Below are positions 10,274-18,395 of a DNA stretch of 64,000 bases, piece after piece. The DNA comes from Pseudeuparius sepicola (Eukaryota; Arthropoda; Insecta; Coleoptera; Anthribidae): positions 43,337,223-43,401,222 of the forward strand of contig OY987303.1 of assembly GCA_963920635.1 (NCBI GenBank), read 5' to 3'. The first letter of the stretch is position 1; each line of letters starts with the position of its first letter. The notes below the pieces were generated by a model. It ran no database searches, was not told where the DNA came from, and saw nothing but the letters and a program-made list of their open reading frames with translations. The position numbers and the translations under genes were made by a program.

Positions 10274-10816
10274 ATGCCGGATATAAATGCAGGGACATCA
10301 GCACCATACCAACAGTTTTATTCGAGAACTAAGATGAAGATTTCTGTAATAGATATTCAAGGTTTCATGGTGGAGAATGAGTTTTATCCCAAGGAATTGA
10401 CAATTAAAATTAATGGGCAAGTGATGCATATGGTTATAGCTCCCCCAAAAAGTTTTATGGCTCTTAACAATTTAAATAAGAGGCATGTGCGAGTTATGGA
10501 AGAAAATTTTCTGGGGATAAAATATTCAAGTGGACATGTTGAGTGTAACAAATTGGTTGAAATACTGCAAACTACTCTACTAGACGTTCACATAGTTTAC
10601 GTGAAGGGACATCAAAAAGAACGTTTTCTACGTGAAATAATCAACAATAAAGTGGTTGATGTTGGAAATTTGCAAAACAATTGGATAGAGGTGCCGCTAT
10701 TTGAAAAAGACATTCCGATGTGCCTCCACCACAATGAAAATAAAAAATGGATGTGTAGCTTTAGGAATTGTGAAAAATTATATTCTTGGTTAGAAAAATA
10801 CTTAATCGATTACTAA
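10274..10816 (+). CDS. conserved Polinton protein, possibly RNase H-fold (180 aa)
   Basis: Starts four bases after the capsid stop, so it is probably co-expressed. An early ISVIDIQGFMVENEFYPKEL block, a central PPKSF, and late VYVKGHQKERFLREI and CLHH segments recur in insect Polinton proteins as I remember them. The Asp-containing first strand and alternating strand/helix pattern suggest an RNase H or exonuclease-like fold, but I cannot point to a full catalytic set. AATAAA follows at about 10838. Function unassigned. Confidence 0.6.
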   Translation: MPDINAGTSAPYQQFYSRTKMKISVIDIQGFMVENEFYPKELTIKINGQVMHMVIAPPKSFMALNNLNKRHVRVMEENFLGIKYSSGHVECNKLVEILQTTLLDVHIVYVKGHQKERFLREIINNKVVDVGNLQNNWIEVPLFEKDIPMCLHHNENKKWMCSFRNCEKLYSWLEKYLIDY

Positions 10817-10873
10817 AAGTTGTAAGTTTTTACTTAAATAAAGACCTTTATTTGCATTTTGTTGTTTGATTCC

Positions 10874-10881
10874 TATAAAAG
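10874..10881 (+). promoter_or_regulatory. TATA box of the 108-aa membrane protein gene
   Basis: TATAAAAG about 134 bases before the ATG at 11015. Confidence 0.5.
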
Positions 10882-11014
10882 AGAGAGAAAACTTAAGTAG
10901 GTCACACTTTCGAAAATGATGTTGAGTGCATAATACCTGTTACTTCATTCTCTGATTATCAATAACATAATATACGTCTATAAACCGTTTGACGTAAACG
11001 ATGTTGCTATTTGT

Positions 11015-11341
11015 ATGGATGATTCATTAAATTGCATTTCATTAACTCCTACAACTACCACTGATGAAGTTGTAATGACAAAGATACCAAGTAATATCAA
11101 ACAGTATAAACTTCGAATGATATTTGAAAATGGTACAGTTGCTGACACAGAGTGGGTTACACCAATTTCTAAAATGTTAAATGAGCTGCAGCAAGTTACA
11201 ACAGGTCAGTCCCTAGAAAGCGTGGTTTATTTTATTGCCGCATGTTCCTCACTCTTGATTTTAAAATGGATGATTAAATTAATCCATAAGTTGGTCGAAA
11301 ATCAATGGATTAAAAAGCTAACATCAGTTATGGAGCTATAG
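11015..11341 (+). CDS. small single-pass membrane protein (108 aa)
   Basis: I do not recognise the family. The first half is polar with a Thr-rich patch (residues 11-16). One clear hydrophobic segment, VVYFIAACSSLLILKWMIKLI (about 70-90), is followed by a basic tail, giving a predicted N-out or tail-anchored single span. AATAAA is at about 11363. It sits between the capsid block and the spliced gene. A particle-membrane or host-membrane role is possible but unsupported. Confidence 0.5.
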   Translation: MDDSLNCISLTPTTTTDEVVMTKIPSNIKQYKLRMIFENGTVADTEWVTPISKMLNELQQVTTGQSLESVVYFIAACSSLLILKWMIKLIHKLVENQWIKKLTSVMEL

Positions 11342-11445
11342 TATTTGTGTAGTCTTAACGCATAATAAAGTTATGAAAATAAAAGTAGTTTCATTTTTGT
11401 CAGCAATATTTTCGCCGGTATTCTGGCGGTCATTTCTTGAAAATA

Positions 11446-11790
11446 ACTAAACATCTTATAAAAGCGGGTCGACGTGAGAGATCACATCAACATTCTCAGG
11501 GTTAGCCATCTGTGTTTTTTAAACATCGAAATTCTTTCAGACTAAACATCTTATAAAAGCGGGTCGACGTGAGATATCACATCAACATTCTCAGGGTTAG
11601 CCATCTGTGTTTTTTAAACATCGAAATTCTTTCAGACTAAACATCTTGTAAAAGCGGGCCGACGTGAGAGATCACATCAACATTCTCAGGGTTGACCATC
11701 TGTGTTTTTAAACATTCAATTGACGAGCTGAAATTTTGTCTCAAAAACATTCTCAGGGTTAACCATCTGCGTTTTGTAAACATTGGAATC
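11446..11790 (+). repeat. tandem promoter-like repeats, about 95 bp
   Basis: Units begin at 11446, 11540 and 11636, with a truncated fourth (CATTCTCAGGGTTAACCATC) at about 11748. Each full unit holds CATCTTATAAAAGCGGG, then CACATCAACATTCTCAGGG and a GTTTTTTAAACATCGAAATT tail. The TATA box is intact in the first two (11457-11464, 11551-11558) and mutated to TGTAAAAG in the third. They lie just upstream of the three-exon gene and look like a multiplied promoter. Confidence 0.75.
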
Positions 11791-12087
11791 AGCGATTTTG
11801 CATGCCCGAGGAGTGGGAATTCTGGTTAGCTCCACCCACTTGCACATGCGCAGCAAACCTTTAAGGAGATAAGCCCAACCCCTTTGTGGGAAAGACGCCT
11901 GCGCGTTTAGACGAGGAAAGCGTATGCACTATGTGGATTGGCTTTTCAACACGCCCACTGGTTCTTGAGTACCCCCTCAAGCTCAGTAATTTTTACATTA
12001 TATATTCCCATAACTGCAAAGTTTGACATTATTCCATCTGAAAGTCTGATCAGTGAAATAACAGTGTTGTGCTTCATCATCATCAAA

Positions 12088-13040
12088 ATGAAAACACCAG
12101 TACCAGTGAGCAAATCAGCCCCCAACGTTGCATCTAATGGGATCTCCATGCTACAAGACTATCTTATAATAGTAAGCACTACTCTCCTAAATAAACTCTA
12201 AAGTTAATATTGCTATTTTTTACAGCCAGCTGGAAATCCTGAGATGAATCCTGAGATGGAATTATTCTCATTGTTGGGACCTGAATTAACACTCCAGCCG
12301 GTGACAAAAGGTGAGCCTCAACCCGGACCATCGAATGCCCCCAACACCCTCGATGAATCCACCAGAGGTAACGACATACGAAGAATGCAGGCGACTCCCA
12401 AATCCAACAGCATGCAATCAGCCCCCAACGTTGTAGATACAGGGATCTCTATACTACAGAACTATCTTATAAGAGTAAGCACTACTCTCCTAAATAAACT
12501 TTAAAGTTAATTACAAGAAAAGGTGATAATGGGCAAACACTCAAAATTAACAAAAAGAAAAAACTAGTAATAGCATGAAACATGTGTATGCCCATTATCA
12601 CCTTTGCTTGTAATTATTACATTTACACTCGCTAATCTTACATCTTTAAAGTTAATATTGTTATTGTTTTACAGCCGGCTGGACATCCTGAGATGGAAGG
12701 AGTTTCATTGGGCCCTGAGGTAACAATCCAGCCGGTGACAAAAGGCGAGCCTCAACCCGGACCGTCGAATGCCCCCAACACCTTCGCTGAATCCACCAGA
12801 GGGAAAGACATACGTAGGATGCAAGCGATGCGAGATGATGATGACAACATCAGCATTTTTAGTGATGCAACAACCGAAAGTCAAGGTGAGGAAGAATATT
12901 CAAAGATAAGGGGTCAAAGTCCTACCGCATTTCTCCACAAATTAAAAGCGCAGGCAAATGTGTTTTGCAAGAGAAAATGTGGGGACATAAAGTCCCAAAA
13001 ACATTTGCTAAGAGAGCAATTAAAAGTAGTGGTTGGATAA
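12088..13040 (+). CDS. three-exon gene of unknown function with duplicated exons
   Basis: Predicted exons are 12088-12171, 12226-12474 and 12675-13040. All junctions are phase 0 with GTAAGC donors and T-rich ...TTTACAG acceptors; introns are 54 and 200 bases. The segment SAPNV...GIS.LQ.YLI ends both exon 1 and exon 2. PAG.PEM...QPVTKGEPQPGPSNAPNT...ESTRG.DIRRMQA opens both exons 2 and 3, so a unit has been tandemly duplicated. The tail of exon 3 is acidic (RDDDDNISIFSD) then basic with Cys residues. A TAA ends it at 13038, but the same frame stays open and coding-like beyond. No family recognised; low complexity suggests a disordered scaffold or phosphoprotein. Confidence 0.55.
12508..12616. 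repeat. hairpin insertion in intron 2
   Basis: Arms 12508-12535 and 12589-12616 are 28 bases each with one mismatch, around a loop of about 53 bases; the shared core is AAAGGTGATAATGGGCA. The direct repeat CTTTAAAGTTAAT flanks the extra sequence. Intron 1 has a single CTAAAGTTAAT at the matching place, so intron 2 looks like intron 1 plus an inserted element. Confidence 0.6.
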
Positions 13041-13177
13041 GTTCAACAACTGAAAGAAAGGGAAAAAAGGATCCTTTCAGAACTTGACAATTTAAATTCA
13101 GACGAGACACGAGTTGTGAAAATCATGCAAAGAGTGCAAGAAATTCTGAACGTTTAATAGTCCCCACATTTTCTCTT
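12969..13177. repeat. 18-bp perfect inverted repeat spanning the 3' end of the three-exon gene
   Basis: AAGAGAAAATGTGGGGAC at 12969-12986 is perfectly complementary to 13160-13177, just after the second stop. It could pair in the transcript over a loop of about 170 bases. Role unknown. Confidence 0.5.
13041..13157 (+). pseudogene. in-frame continuation after the stop of the three-exon gene
   Basis: The frame resumes without shift directly after TAA 13038-13040 and runs 38 codons to another TAA. It encodes a charged helical stretch (QQLKEREKRILSELDNL...) typical of a coiled coil. This looks like the original C-terminus cut off by one nonsense change, or reached by readthrough. Confidence 0.45.
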
Positions 13178-13427
13178 ATTTTAATGATATTATATTATTT
13201 TATTATATTATTTTATTATTTTATTATTGTATTATAGTTATATTTTAATAAACATATAATTTACCAATTTGATCATCATTTCTTAACCTAAAACACACAT
13301 TTTGAAACTTAAATCTCATTAAAAGGAATTCAAGTGATCAGTGTCTAAGCAAAAAACAACATCTGAAAGGAAGTGATAAGAAAAGAAAAGGTAAGTATAC
13401 ACTTTCATTTTCTACATGAAACAACAC
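13178..13427. other. AT-rich intergenic region
   Basis: Contains (TATTATTTTAT)-like low-complexity repeats and AATAAACATA at about 13247, a plausible polyadenylation signal for the three-exon gene. Nothing else is recognisable. Confidence 0.4.
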
Positions 13428-13559
13428 TCACTTTTTAATAGTTTTTATTAAATTCAAATTAATATTAGCAATTTTCTTATTTATCTCATACATTTTAATT
13501 TCATGCTTTAAATCATCTATAGATTTCAAATACATTTGAAGTTTCCTTCGATTGTACAT
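13428..13559 (-). CDS. small helical ORF (43 aa)
   Basis: ATG at 13559 on the minus strand, stop at 13428. The product is Lys/Ile/Leu/Asn-rich (MYNRRKLQMYLKSIDDLKHE...) with heptad-like spacing, suggesting a short coiled coil. It lies just downstream of the OB-fold-like gene in the same direction, so it may share its transcript. No homologue is known to me. Confidence 0.35.
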   Translation of the reverse strand: MYNRRKLQMYLKSIDDLKHEIKMYEINKKIANINLNLIKTIKK

Positions 13560-13585
13560 ACTCAGCAGTCTAATCTCGGAAGTTT

Positions 13586-13897
13586 TCATTCTTCCAGGGA
13601 AAATTCAAAATTCGTGGTTCTTCCTTCTGTTGGCCCAAGGCTTATTAAAAACACATTCTGTCCACGCTCAATTTCCCTATTTATTTCTATAATTCGCTGC
13701 GTAGTGAATTTGTCTGTAAACCTTTGCGGTAGCACAGTGTAAAATGTAAAAAAATCCACAGAAACTCTTTCTGTATACTGTGTGCAAACTCTTCTAAACG
13801 ATAATACTTGAAGCTCACATCCAATTTCTATACGTCGAGCCTTCATGAATGGTTTAATCAACGATTTCTGATTTAGTTGATTAAAGAACGTCTCCAT
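13586..13897 (-). CDS. second OB-fold-like small protein (103 aa)
   Basis: Starts at the ATG 13897 (METFFNQLN). The core KARRIEIGCELQVLSFRRVCTQ...FYTVLPQRFTDKF shows the same order as the TIR protein: xLxxG-type strand, RRV-T, beta strand, then LPxRF. I read it as a diverged paralogue or a member of the same OB-fold-like mobile-element family. It is divergent from the polymerase gene, which suggests an early or replication role such as ssDNA binding. That role is inferred, not shown. Confidence 0.55.
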   Translation of the reverse strand: METFFNQLNQKSLIKPFMKARRIEIGCELQVLSFRRVCTQYTERVSVDFFTFYTVLPQRFTDKFTTQRIIEINREIERGQNVFLISLGPTEGRTTNFEFSLEE

Positions 13898-14040
13898 TTT
13901 AAGGTGCAAAACTCACTGGAGAAATAAATGAACTCGTTAATGTATTTCAACTTGAATAAAAGAGTGGGGGAAACTTTACTATTTAAGTTATAACCTTCTC
14001 GGTTTTGTCTCATTGCTTTTTAATACTCACACATCTTAAA

Positions 14041-17000
14041 ATGTCAGCAGAAATCGGGACGGTAAGTGATGACATTATAAAAACGCTTGAAAAAGTGTTT
14101 ACGCTTATTAATAATTCTGATGACGCTACTTTAGAGCATTGGAAAAAAATAATAAATGTAAACATCCGGTTAGTTCATAAAGCATTGAAAAAGGCTGACT
14201 GTAATCGCACTCGGATTAAATTGCAAACGAACTTGAGTCATTTGAAACGATTTAAAGTGTACTTAAAAAAATTACAACATGTTGGAACAGGTCAACGTAA
14301 GCGGGAAAGTAGAAGTGATAGGATAAAGTGGGAGGATATAAAATCAATTTTTAATAATCGTATACGCACGGGTGTTATAATTAATTTAAAGCACATAGAT
14401 ATTCTGCAGTTTTTTAAAGACGCGTTTTTTGTTTTTAAGACTCGCATTAATAGGATCTTAAGATCATTCAATATAATTAAAGTAAATGCTGTCTTTTGTG
14501 GGGAATTTATTAAAAAGTCTGGTGATCAGGAGATACTTGAGAATAAGTATTTTAATACAAACAATGAAATAATCGATCAAGGAACACAGTTAAAACAATG
14601 GTTTGAAAGCAATATTATTGAAAAAATTTTAGCTGCCATTGAGTCCTTCGAACATCAGGAGTCCGGTTGGACTCTTCACAGAATCTTAAGTTTGGAAGTT
14701 AACATAAACAACGTAGAGATGGGAAACGGTGGTAGATCTTACATAAACCTCCCGGAATCAATACAATCTAAACAGGCTTGTATTAACGTTCAAAATGATG
14801 ATAATCTTTGTTTTGCTTGGAGTGTTGTATCAGCTCTATATCCACCCGTTGGAAAACCACACCGTACATCCTCATATCCCCACCCTTCGACCGTTTTAAA
14901 CCTAGATGGCCTTGAATTTCCTATAACTCTAAGCCAAATAGCAAAATTCGAAAAACTGAATAATATATCGGTAAATGTGTATGTTCTAGAGTTAGTGTCA
15001 AATGAAGACAAATCAAGCTCTTTTAGAACTTCTCCGGCTCGCTTAACTAAAAACAAAATGGAAAAACATGCTAATTTACTTCTAGTTCAAGATACATATT
15101 TTCCGAAAGTCGGTGAGCATGAAGCTCTCCCTATCGATGAATCAACAACCGAAATCAATTATCATTACTGTTGGGTCAAACATTTATCGAGATTAATAGC
15201 ATCCCAAACTAATAAACATAAAGGTAGGATGTTTGTTTGTGATAGATGCTTAAATTATTACTCATCCCAAGAAAAATTAAATGAACATATTGAATATTGT
15301 CAAGACGTAAACAACTGCAAAGTATCATTTCCGAAAAATAAGTATATCGAATTTAAAAATTATATCCATAAGGAAAAAGTACCATTTATTATTTATGCTG
15401 ATTTTGAATCAATTCTAAAACCTTATGCTGAATCACAGTGTTTAAATACTGCTAAATATCAGAAACATGAAGCTTTTAGCGCAGGCTACTATTTTAAATG
15501 TGATTATGACGATACATTATCTTTTTATAAGAGTTATCGTGGTATTGATTGCATGACTTGGTTTGCAAATGAAATGGAAAATATAGCACTCTCTGTTGCT
15601 TCAAAGTTAAAAAATAATGAGCCAATGAGTGAATCTATAAGTTTAAAAAATGCAAGTGCTACGTGTCACATATGTGAAAAACCGTTTAATTCTAACGATA
15701 TAATAGTACGTGACCATGATCATATGACATCACGTTTTCGCGGATACGCCCACCAAGCGTGTAACTTAAATTACAGAAACTCCTTTGTAGTACCCATAGT
15801 ATTTCATAACTTTAGTGGGTACGACAGTCATTTTATTATAAGAGATCTTGCTAAAAAGCATAATGTGACATTGCTTCCAATAAACAAGGAAAAATATATT
15901 AGTTTTACAGTTTCTGATACCGATACTGAAGTTAAATTTAGATTCATCGACTCCTTTAAATTTTTAGGCTTCTCGTTGGATACATTAGCATCGTCTCTCA
16001 ATAAAGGGGACTTTATTAATACCCAAAAGGAATTTAGTGATGTATCTTCAAACAATCTAGATCTGTTAACCAAAAAGGGGATATTTTGTTATGATTATAT
16101 CGATAACATAAATAAACTTAATGAAAAGTGTTTACCACCAGTCGAGCAATTCTATAGCAAGTTAAACGATACTCACATTAGTCAAAGCGATTACAGACAT
16201 GCTCAGTTAGTTTGGGATAAATTTAATATTCAAAGTTTAGGTGAATATAGTGACCTATATCTCAAGACGGACATTATGATACTTACCGATATCTTTCAGA
16301 ACTTTAGGAAAACTTGTATAAAGAATTATGGTTTGGATCCGGCTTGGTACTACACTTTACCGGGATATACTTGGGACTGTATGCTTAAATATACTGGGTG
16401 TCGATTGGAAACCTTTCAAGATATTGATATATTAATGTTTTTTGAGAAAGGAGTGAGAGGGGGGATAAGCCAATGTTGTAATAGATATTCTGAGGCAAAC
16501 AACAAATACATGAAAAATTATGATCCTAACAATCCTTCCAAATACTTACTTTATCTGGATGTAAACAATTTATACGGGTGGGCAATGGGGGAATCTCTTC
16601 CTTACGGTAACTTCCAATGGGTTGATACAAACATTAACGTGATGAATATTCCGGATAACAGTCCAGAAGGATACGTTTTAGAAGTCGATTTAGACTATCC
16701 GGAAAATTTACATGATCCCCATAAAGACCTACCGTTTTGCGCAGAACATTCTAAACCACCAAATTCTAAACTTCCCAAACTTATGACAACTCTCAATTCA
16801 AAAGAGAAGTATGTTGTACACTATAGGGCTCTTAAACAAGCGTTAAGTCACGGTTTAACTTTAAAAAAGATTCATAGGGTTTTAAAATTTAGTCAGTCTA
16901 CCTGGCTAGCTCCTTACATTAAATTTAATACAGAATTAAGGACAAAAGCTAAGTTTAATTTTGAAAAAACAGTAATTAAATTGATGGTTAATGCTGTATA

Positions 17001-17778
17001 CGGTAAGACCATGGAAAATATTCGCAAACATAGAAATGTAAAATTGGTTAGAAAATGGGAAGGTAGGTACGGAGCTAAGAATTTAATTGCTAGCCCGGCT
17101 TTTAACAGCCGATTAATTTTTGATACAGATTTAGTTGCAATTGAACTGAATAAAACTGAAATCGTTTTTACAAAGCCCCTGTACATCGGGATGGCTATAC
17201 TCGATATCTCAAAGACGTGTGTTTATAATTTTCATTATGATTACATGTTGCAAAAATATTCAACTGACCAGTGTAAACTACTTTATACGGATACGGATAG
17301 CTTACTTTATGAAATACAATGTGATGATGTGTATGATGAAGTCCTAAAGCGAGACTTGCATCGTTTCGATACCAGCGATTATTCGGTTGATAATCAGTAT
17401 AATATACCGCTTGTAAATAAAAAAGTACCAGGTCTTATGAAAGATGAACTTAATGGAAAAATAATGACTCACTTTGTCGGCCTTAGGTCAAAAATGTACA
17501 CGTTTCTGATTGAAGGCGAGCAATGTATTAAAAAATCAAAGGGTATTAAGTATGGTGTTGTTAAGAATTATCTAACTTTCGACGATTATGCAAATTGCTT
17601 ATTTAAGAAGAAGCAAAAAACCGCTACTCAATGCACTATTCGTTCATTTGCTCATAATGTTTTCAGTATTAAACAAACAAAAATTGCACTCAGCCCTTTC
17701 GATGATAAGCGATACTTAGTTAATAATGTTGTCACTCTACCGTGGGGACACTACAGTATTCCACAAATCGAGAACTAA
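14041..17778 (+). CDS. PolB: protein-primed family B DNA polymerase (1245 aa)
   Basis: Replicates the element by protein priming. I start at the ATG 14041 (MSAEIG); the frame is open upstream only through a TTG. Regions in order: a variable N-terminus; CINVQNDDNLCFAWSV (about 260-275), found in this polymerase group; a C2H2-like finger CDRC...HIEYC (about 400-420); Exo I ADFES with D454 and E456; an endonuclease-VII-like insert CHIC...RDHDH...RGYAHQACN (about 542-574); Exo II HNFSGYDSHF; motif A YLDVNNLYG with D840; motif B KLMVNAVYGK (about 980-990); motif C YTDTDS with D1084 and D1086. All catalytic motifs look intact, and the length is normal for Polintons. A TATA-like TGAATAAAAG is at about 13952. 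Confidence 0.95.
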   Translation: MSAEIGTVSDDIIKTLEKVFTLINNSDDATLEHWKKIINVNIRLVHKALKKADCNRTRIKLQTNLSHLKRFKVYLKKLQHVGTGQRKRESRSDRIKWEDIKSIFNNRIRTGVIINLKHIDILQFFKDAFFVFKTRINRILRSFNIIKVNAVFCGEFIKKSGDQEILENKYFNTNNEIIDQGTQLKQWFESNIIEKILAAIESFEHQESGWTLHRILSLEVNINNVEMGNGGRSYINLPESIQSKQACINVQNDDNLCFAWSVVSALYPPVGKPHRTSSYPHPSTVLNLDGLEFPITLSQIAKFEKLNNISVNVYVLELVSNEDKSSSFRTSPARLTKNKMEKHANLLLVQDTYFPKVGEHEALPIDESTTEINYHYCWVKHLSRLIASQTNKHKGRMFVCDRCLNYYSSQEKLNEHIEYCQDVNNCKVSFPKNKYIEFKNYIHKEKVPFIIYADFESILKPYAESQCLNTAKYQKHEAFSAGYYFKCDYDDTLSFYKSYRGIDCMTWFANEMENIALSVASKLKNNEPMSESISLKNASATCHICEKPFNSNDIIVRDHDHMTSRFRGYAHQACNLNYRNSFVVPIVFHNFSGYDSHFIIRDLAKKHNVTLLPINKEKYISFTVSDTDTEVKFRFIDSFKFLGFSLDTLASSLNKGDFINTQKEFSDVSSNNLDLLTKKGIFCYDYIDNINKLNEKCLPPVEQFYSKLNDTHISQSDYRHAQLVWDKFNIQSLGEYSDLYLKTDIMILTDIFQNFRKTCIKNYGLDPAWYYTLPGYTWDCMLKYTGCRLETFQDIDILMFFEKGVRGGISQCCNRYSEANNKYMKNYDPNNPSKYLLYLDVNNLYGWAMGESLPYGNFQWVDTNINVMNIPDNSPEGYVLEVDLDYPENLHDPHKDLPFCAEHSKPPNSKLPKLMTTLNSKEKYVVHYRALKQALSHGLTLKKIHRVLKFSQSTWLAPYIKFNTELRTKAKFNFEKTVIKLMVNAVYGKTMENIRKHRNVKLVRKWEGRYGAKNLIASPAFNSRLIFDTDLVAIELNKTEIVFTKPLYIGMAILDISKTCVYNFHYDYMLQKYSTDQCKLLYTDTDSLLYEIQCDDVYDEVLKRDLHRFDTSDYSVDNQYNIPLVNKKVPGLMKDELNGKIMTHFVGLRSKMYTFLIEGEQCIKKSKGIKYGVVKNYLTFDDYANCLFKKKQKTATQCTIRSFAHNVFSIKQTKIALSPFDDKRYLVNNVVTLPWGHYSIPQIEN

Positions 17779-17863
17779 GCTATTGTATATAGCTAAGAAA
17801 CAATAATTGTTTCATTTAATCCCTCCCTGCTAATAGATTAGTCATACCTCCCACAACTTGCAG

Positions 17864-17874
17864 AGTATATATAG
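17864..17874 (+). promoter_or_regulatory. TATA box of the CHHC zinc-finger gene
   Basis: GTATATATAGC lies about 50 bases before the ATG at 17917 and is followed by an initiator-like ACAGTCTTT. Confidence 0.55.
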
Positions 17875-17916
17875 CAGAGAAACCTAACAGTCTTTACAAC
17901 ATTATCCAAAGTCAAC

Positions 17917-18132
17917 ATGTTCAACCAACAGCTAGCAGACCAACAGGGACTGGTTTCCTGTCCATATGTCAACAGTCATAAAATTAAGAAGTCACGCCTA
18001 CGGATGCACTTGTTGAAATGTCGGAGGCAGTTGAATCATGTTCCCGAGGTCAACTGGCAAGAGTATTTCGAACGAATTAATAAAGAAGAATTAATCACCT
18101 TCAGGAATCCACCTCGGATTAGGCCAGAATAA
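17917..18132 (+). CDS. GTSF1/U11-48K-type CHHC zinc-finger protein (71 aa)
   Basis: One CHHC finger with canonical spacing: C15-x5-H21-x9-H31-x3-C35 in CPYVNSHKIKKSRLRMHLLKC. The CPY...H...R...HLLKCRR context is that of gametocyte-specific factor 1 (GTSF1/Asterix), U11-48K and TRM13. These bind RNA; GTSF1 is an essential Piwi cofactor. The remaining 36 residues include an NWQEYFERINKEEL helix. GTSF1 usually has two fingers and an acidic tail, so this is a minimal version. It has its own TATA box and follows the polymerase gene by 140 bases. Family membership is well supported by spacing; a role against or within small-RNA silencing is inference. Confidence 0.75.
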   Translation: MFNQQLADQQGLVSCPYVNSHKIKKSRLRMHLLKCRRQLNHVPEVNWQEYFERINKEELITFRNPPRIRPE

Positions 18133-18141
18133 TTTTGTGTG

Positions 18142-18149
18142 AATATAAA
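18142..18149 (+). promoter_or_regulatory. TATA box of the small CxxC gene
   Basis: ATATAAAAG about 60 bases before the ATG at 18206, just after the stop of the preceding gene. Confidence 0.55.
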
Positions 18150-18205
18150 AGAAGTTCCAATATTTGTTAACTTTATTAACACAAGTTCCAACTGAATACA
18201 ACACC

Positions 18206-18349
18206 ATGCCTGTGTCAATAAAATATAAATGTACAACATGCGGTGGGGCAACTGATACACCCAATACTTCATGTATTCCATGTAGCACCAAGAATTTATT
18301 CAAAGATGTGACAAAACACATTCCTTCACATTATTTTAGTCCTAAATAA
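18206..18349 (+). CDS. small CxxC zinc-ribbon-like protein (47 aa)
   Basis: Starts at the ATG 18206 (MPVSIKYK), placed by the TATA box; the frame is open further upstream but would begin before transcription. Two CxxC pairs (C9/C12 and C23/C26, ten residues between) suggest one bound zinc. A short basic helical tail follows. AATAAA overlaps the stop. No homologue known to me. Confidence 0.5.
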   Translation: MPVSIKYKCTTCGGATDTPNTSCIPCSTKNLFKDVTKHIPSHYFSPK

Positions 18350-18395
18350 ATGTATTAGGGTAATAAAAGATTTATTATGTTTGTGTGTTTTTTAT
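18350..18395. terminator. convergent polyadenylation region
   Basis: AATAAA signals for the plus-strand gene (about 18346 and 18363) and their complements TTTATT for the minus-strand cluster (about 18370 and 18390) lie within 50 bases between the tail-to-tail genes. Confidence 0.6.

Noticed and set aside
12300..12345. GEPQPGPSN in the three-exon gene considered as a 2A 'stop-go' peptide
   Set aside because: The required D-x-E-x-NPGP pattern is absent; QPGP without the upstream acidic motif is not a 2A site.
13536..13742. 68-aa plus-strand frame
   Set aside because: Overlaps the minus-strand OB-fold-like gene and shows no domain.
18091..18321. Two minus-strand frames overlapping the CHHC and CxxC genes
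   Set aside because: Antisense to genes that have TATA boxes, Cys motifs and polyadenylation signals on the plus strand.
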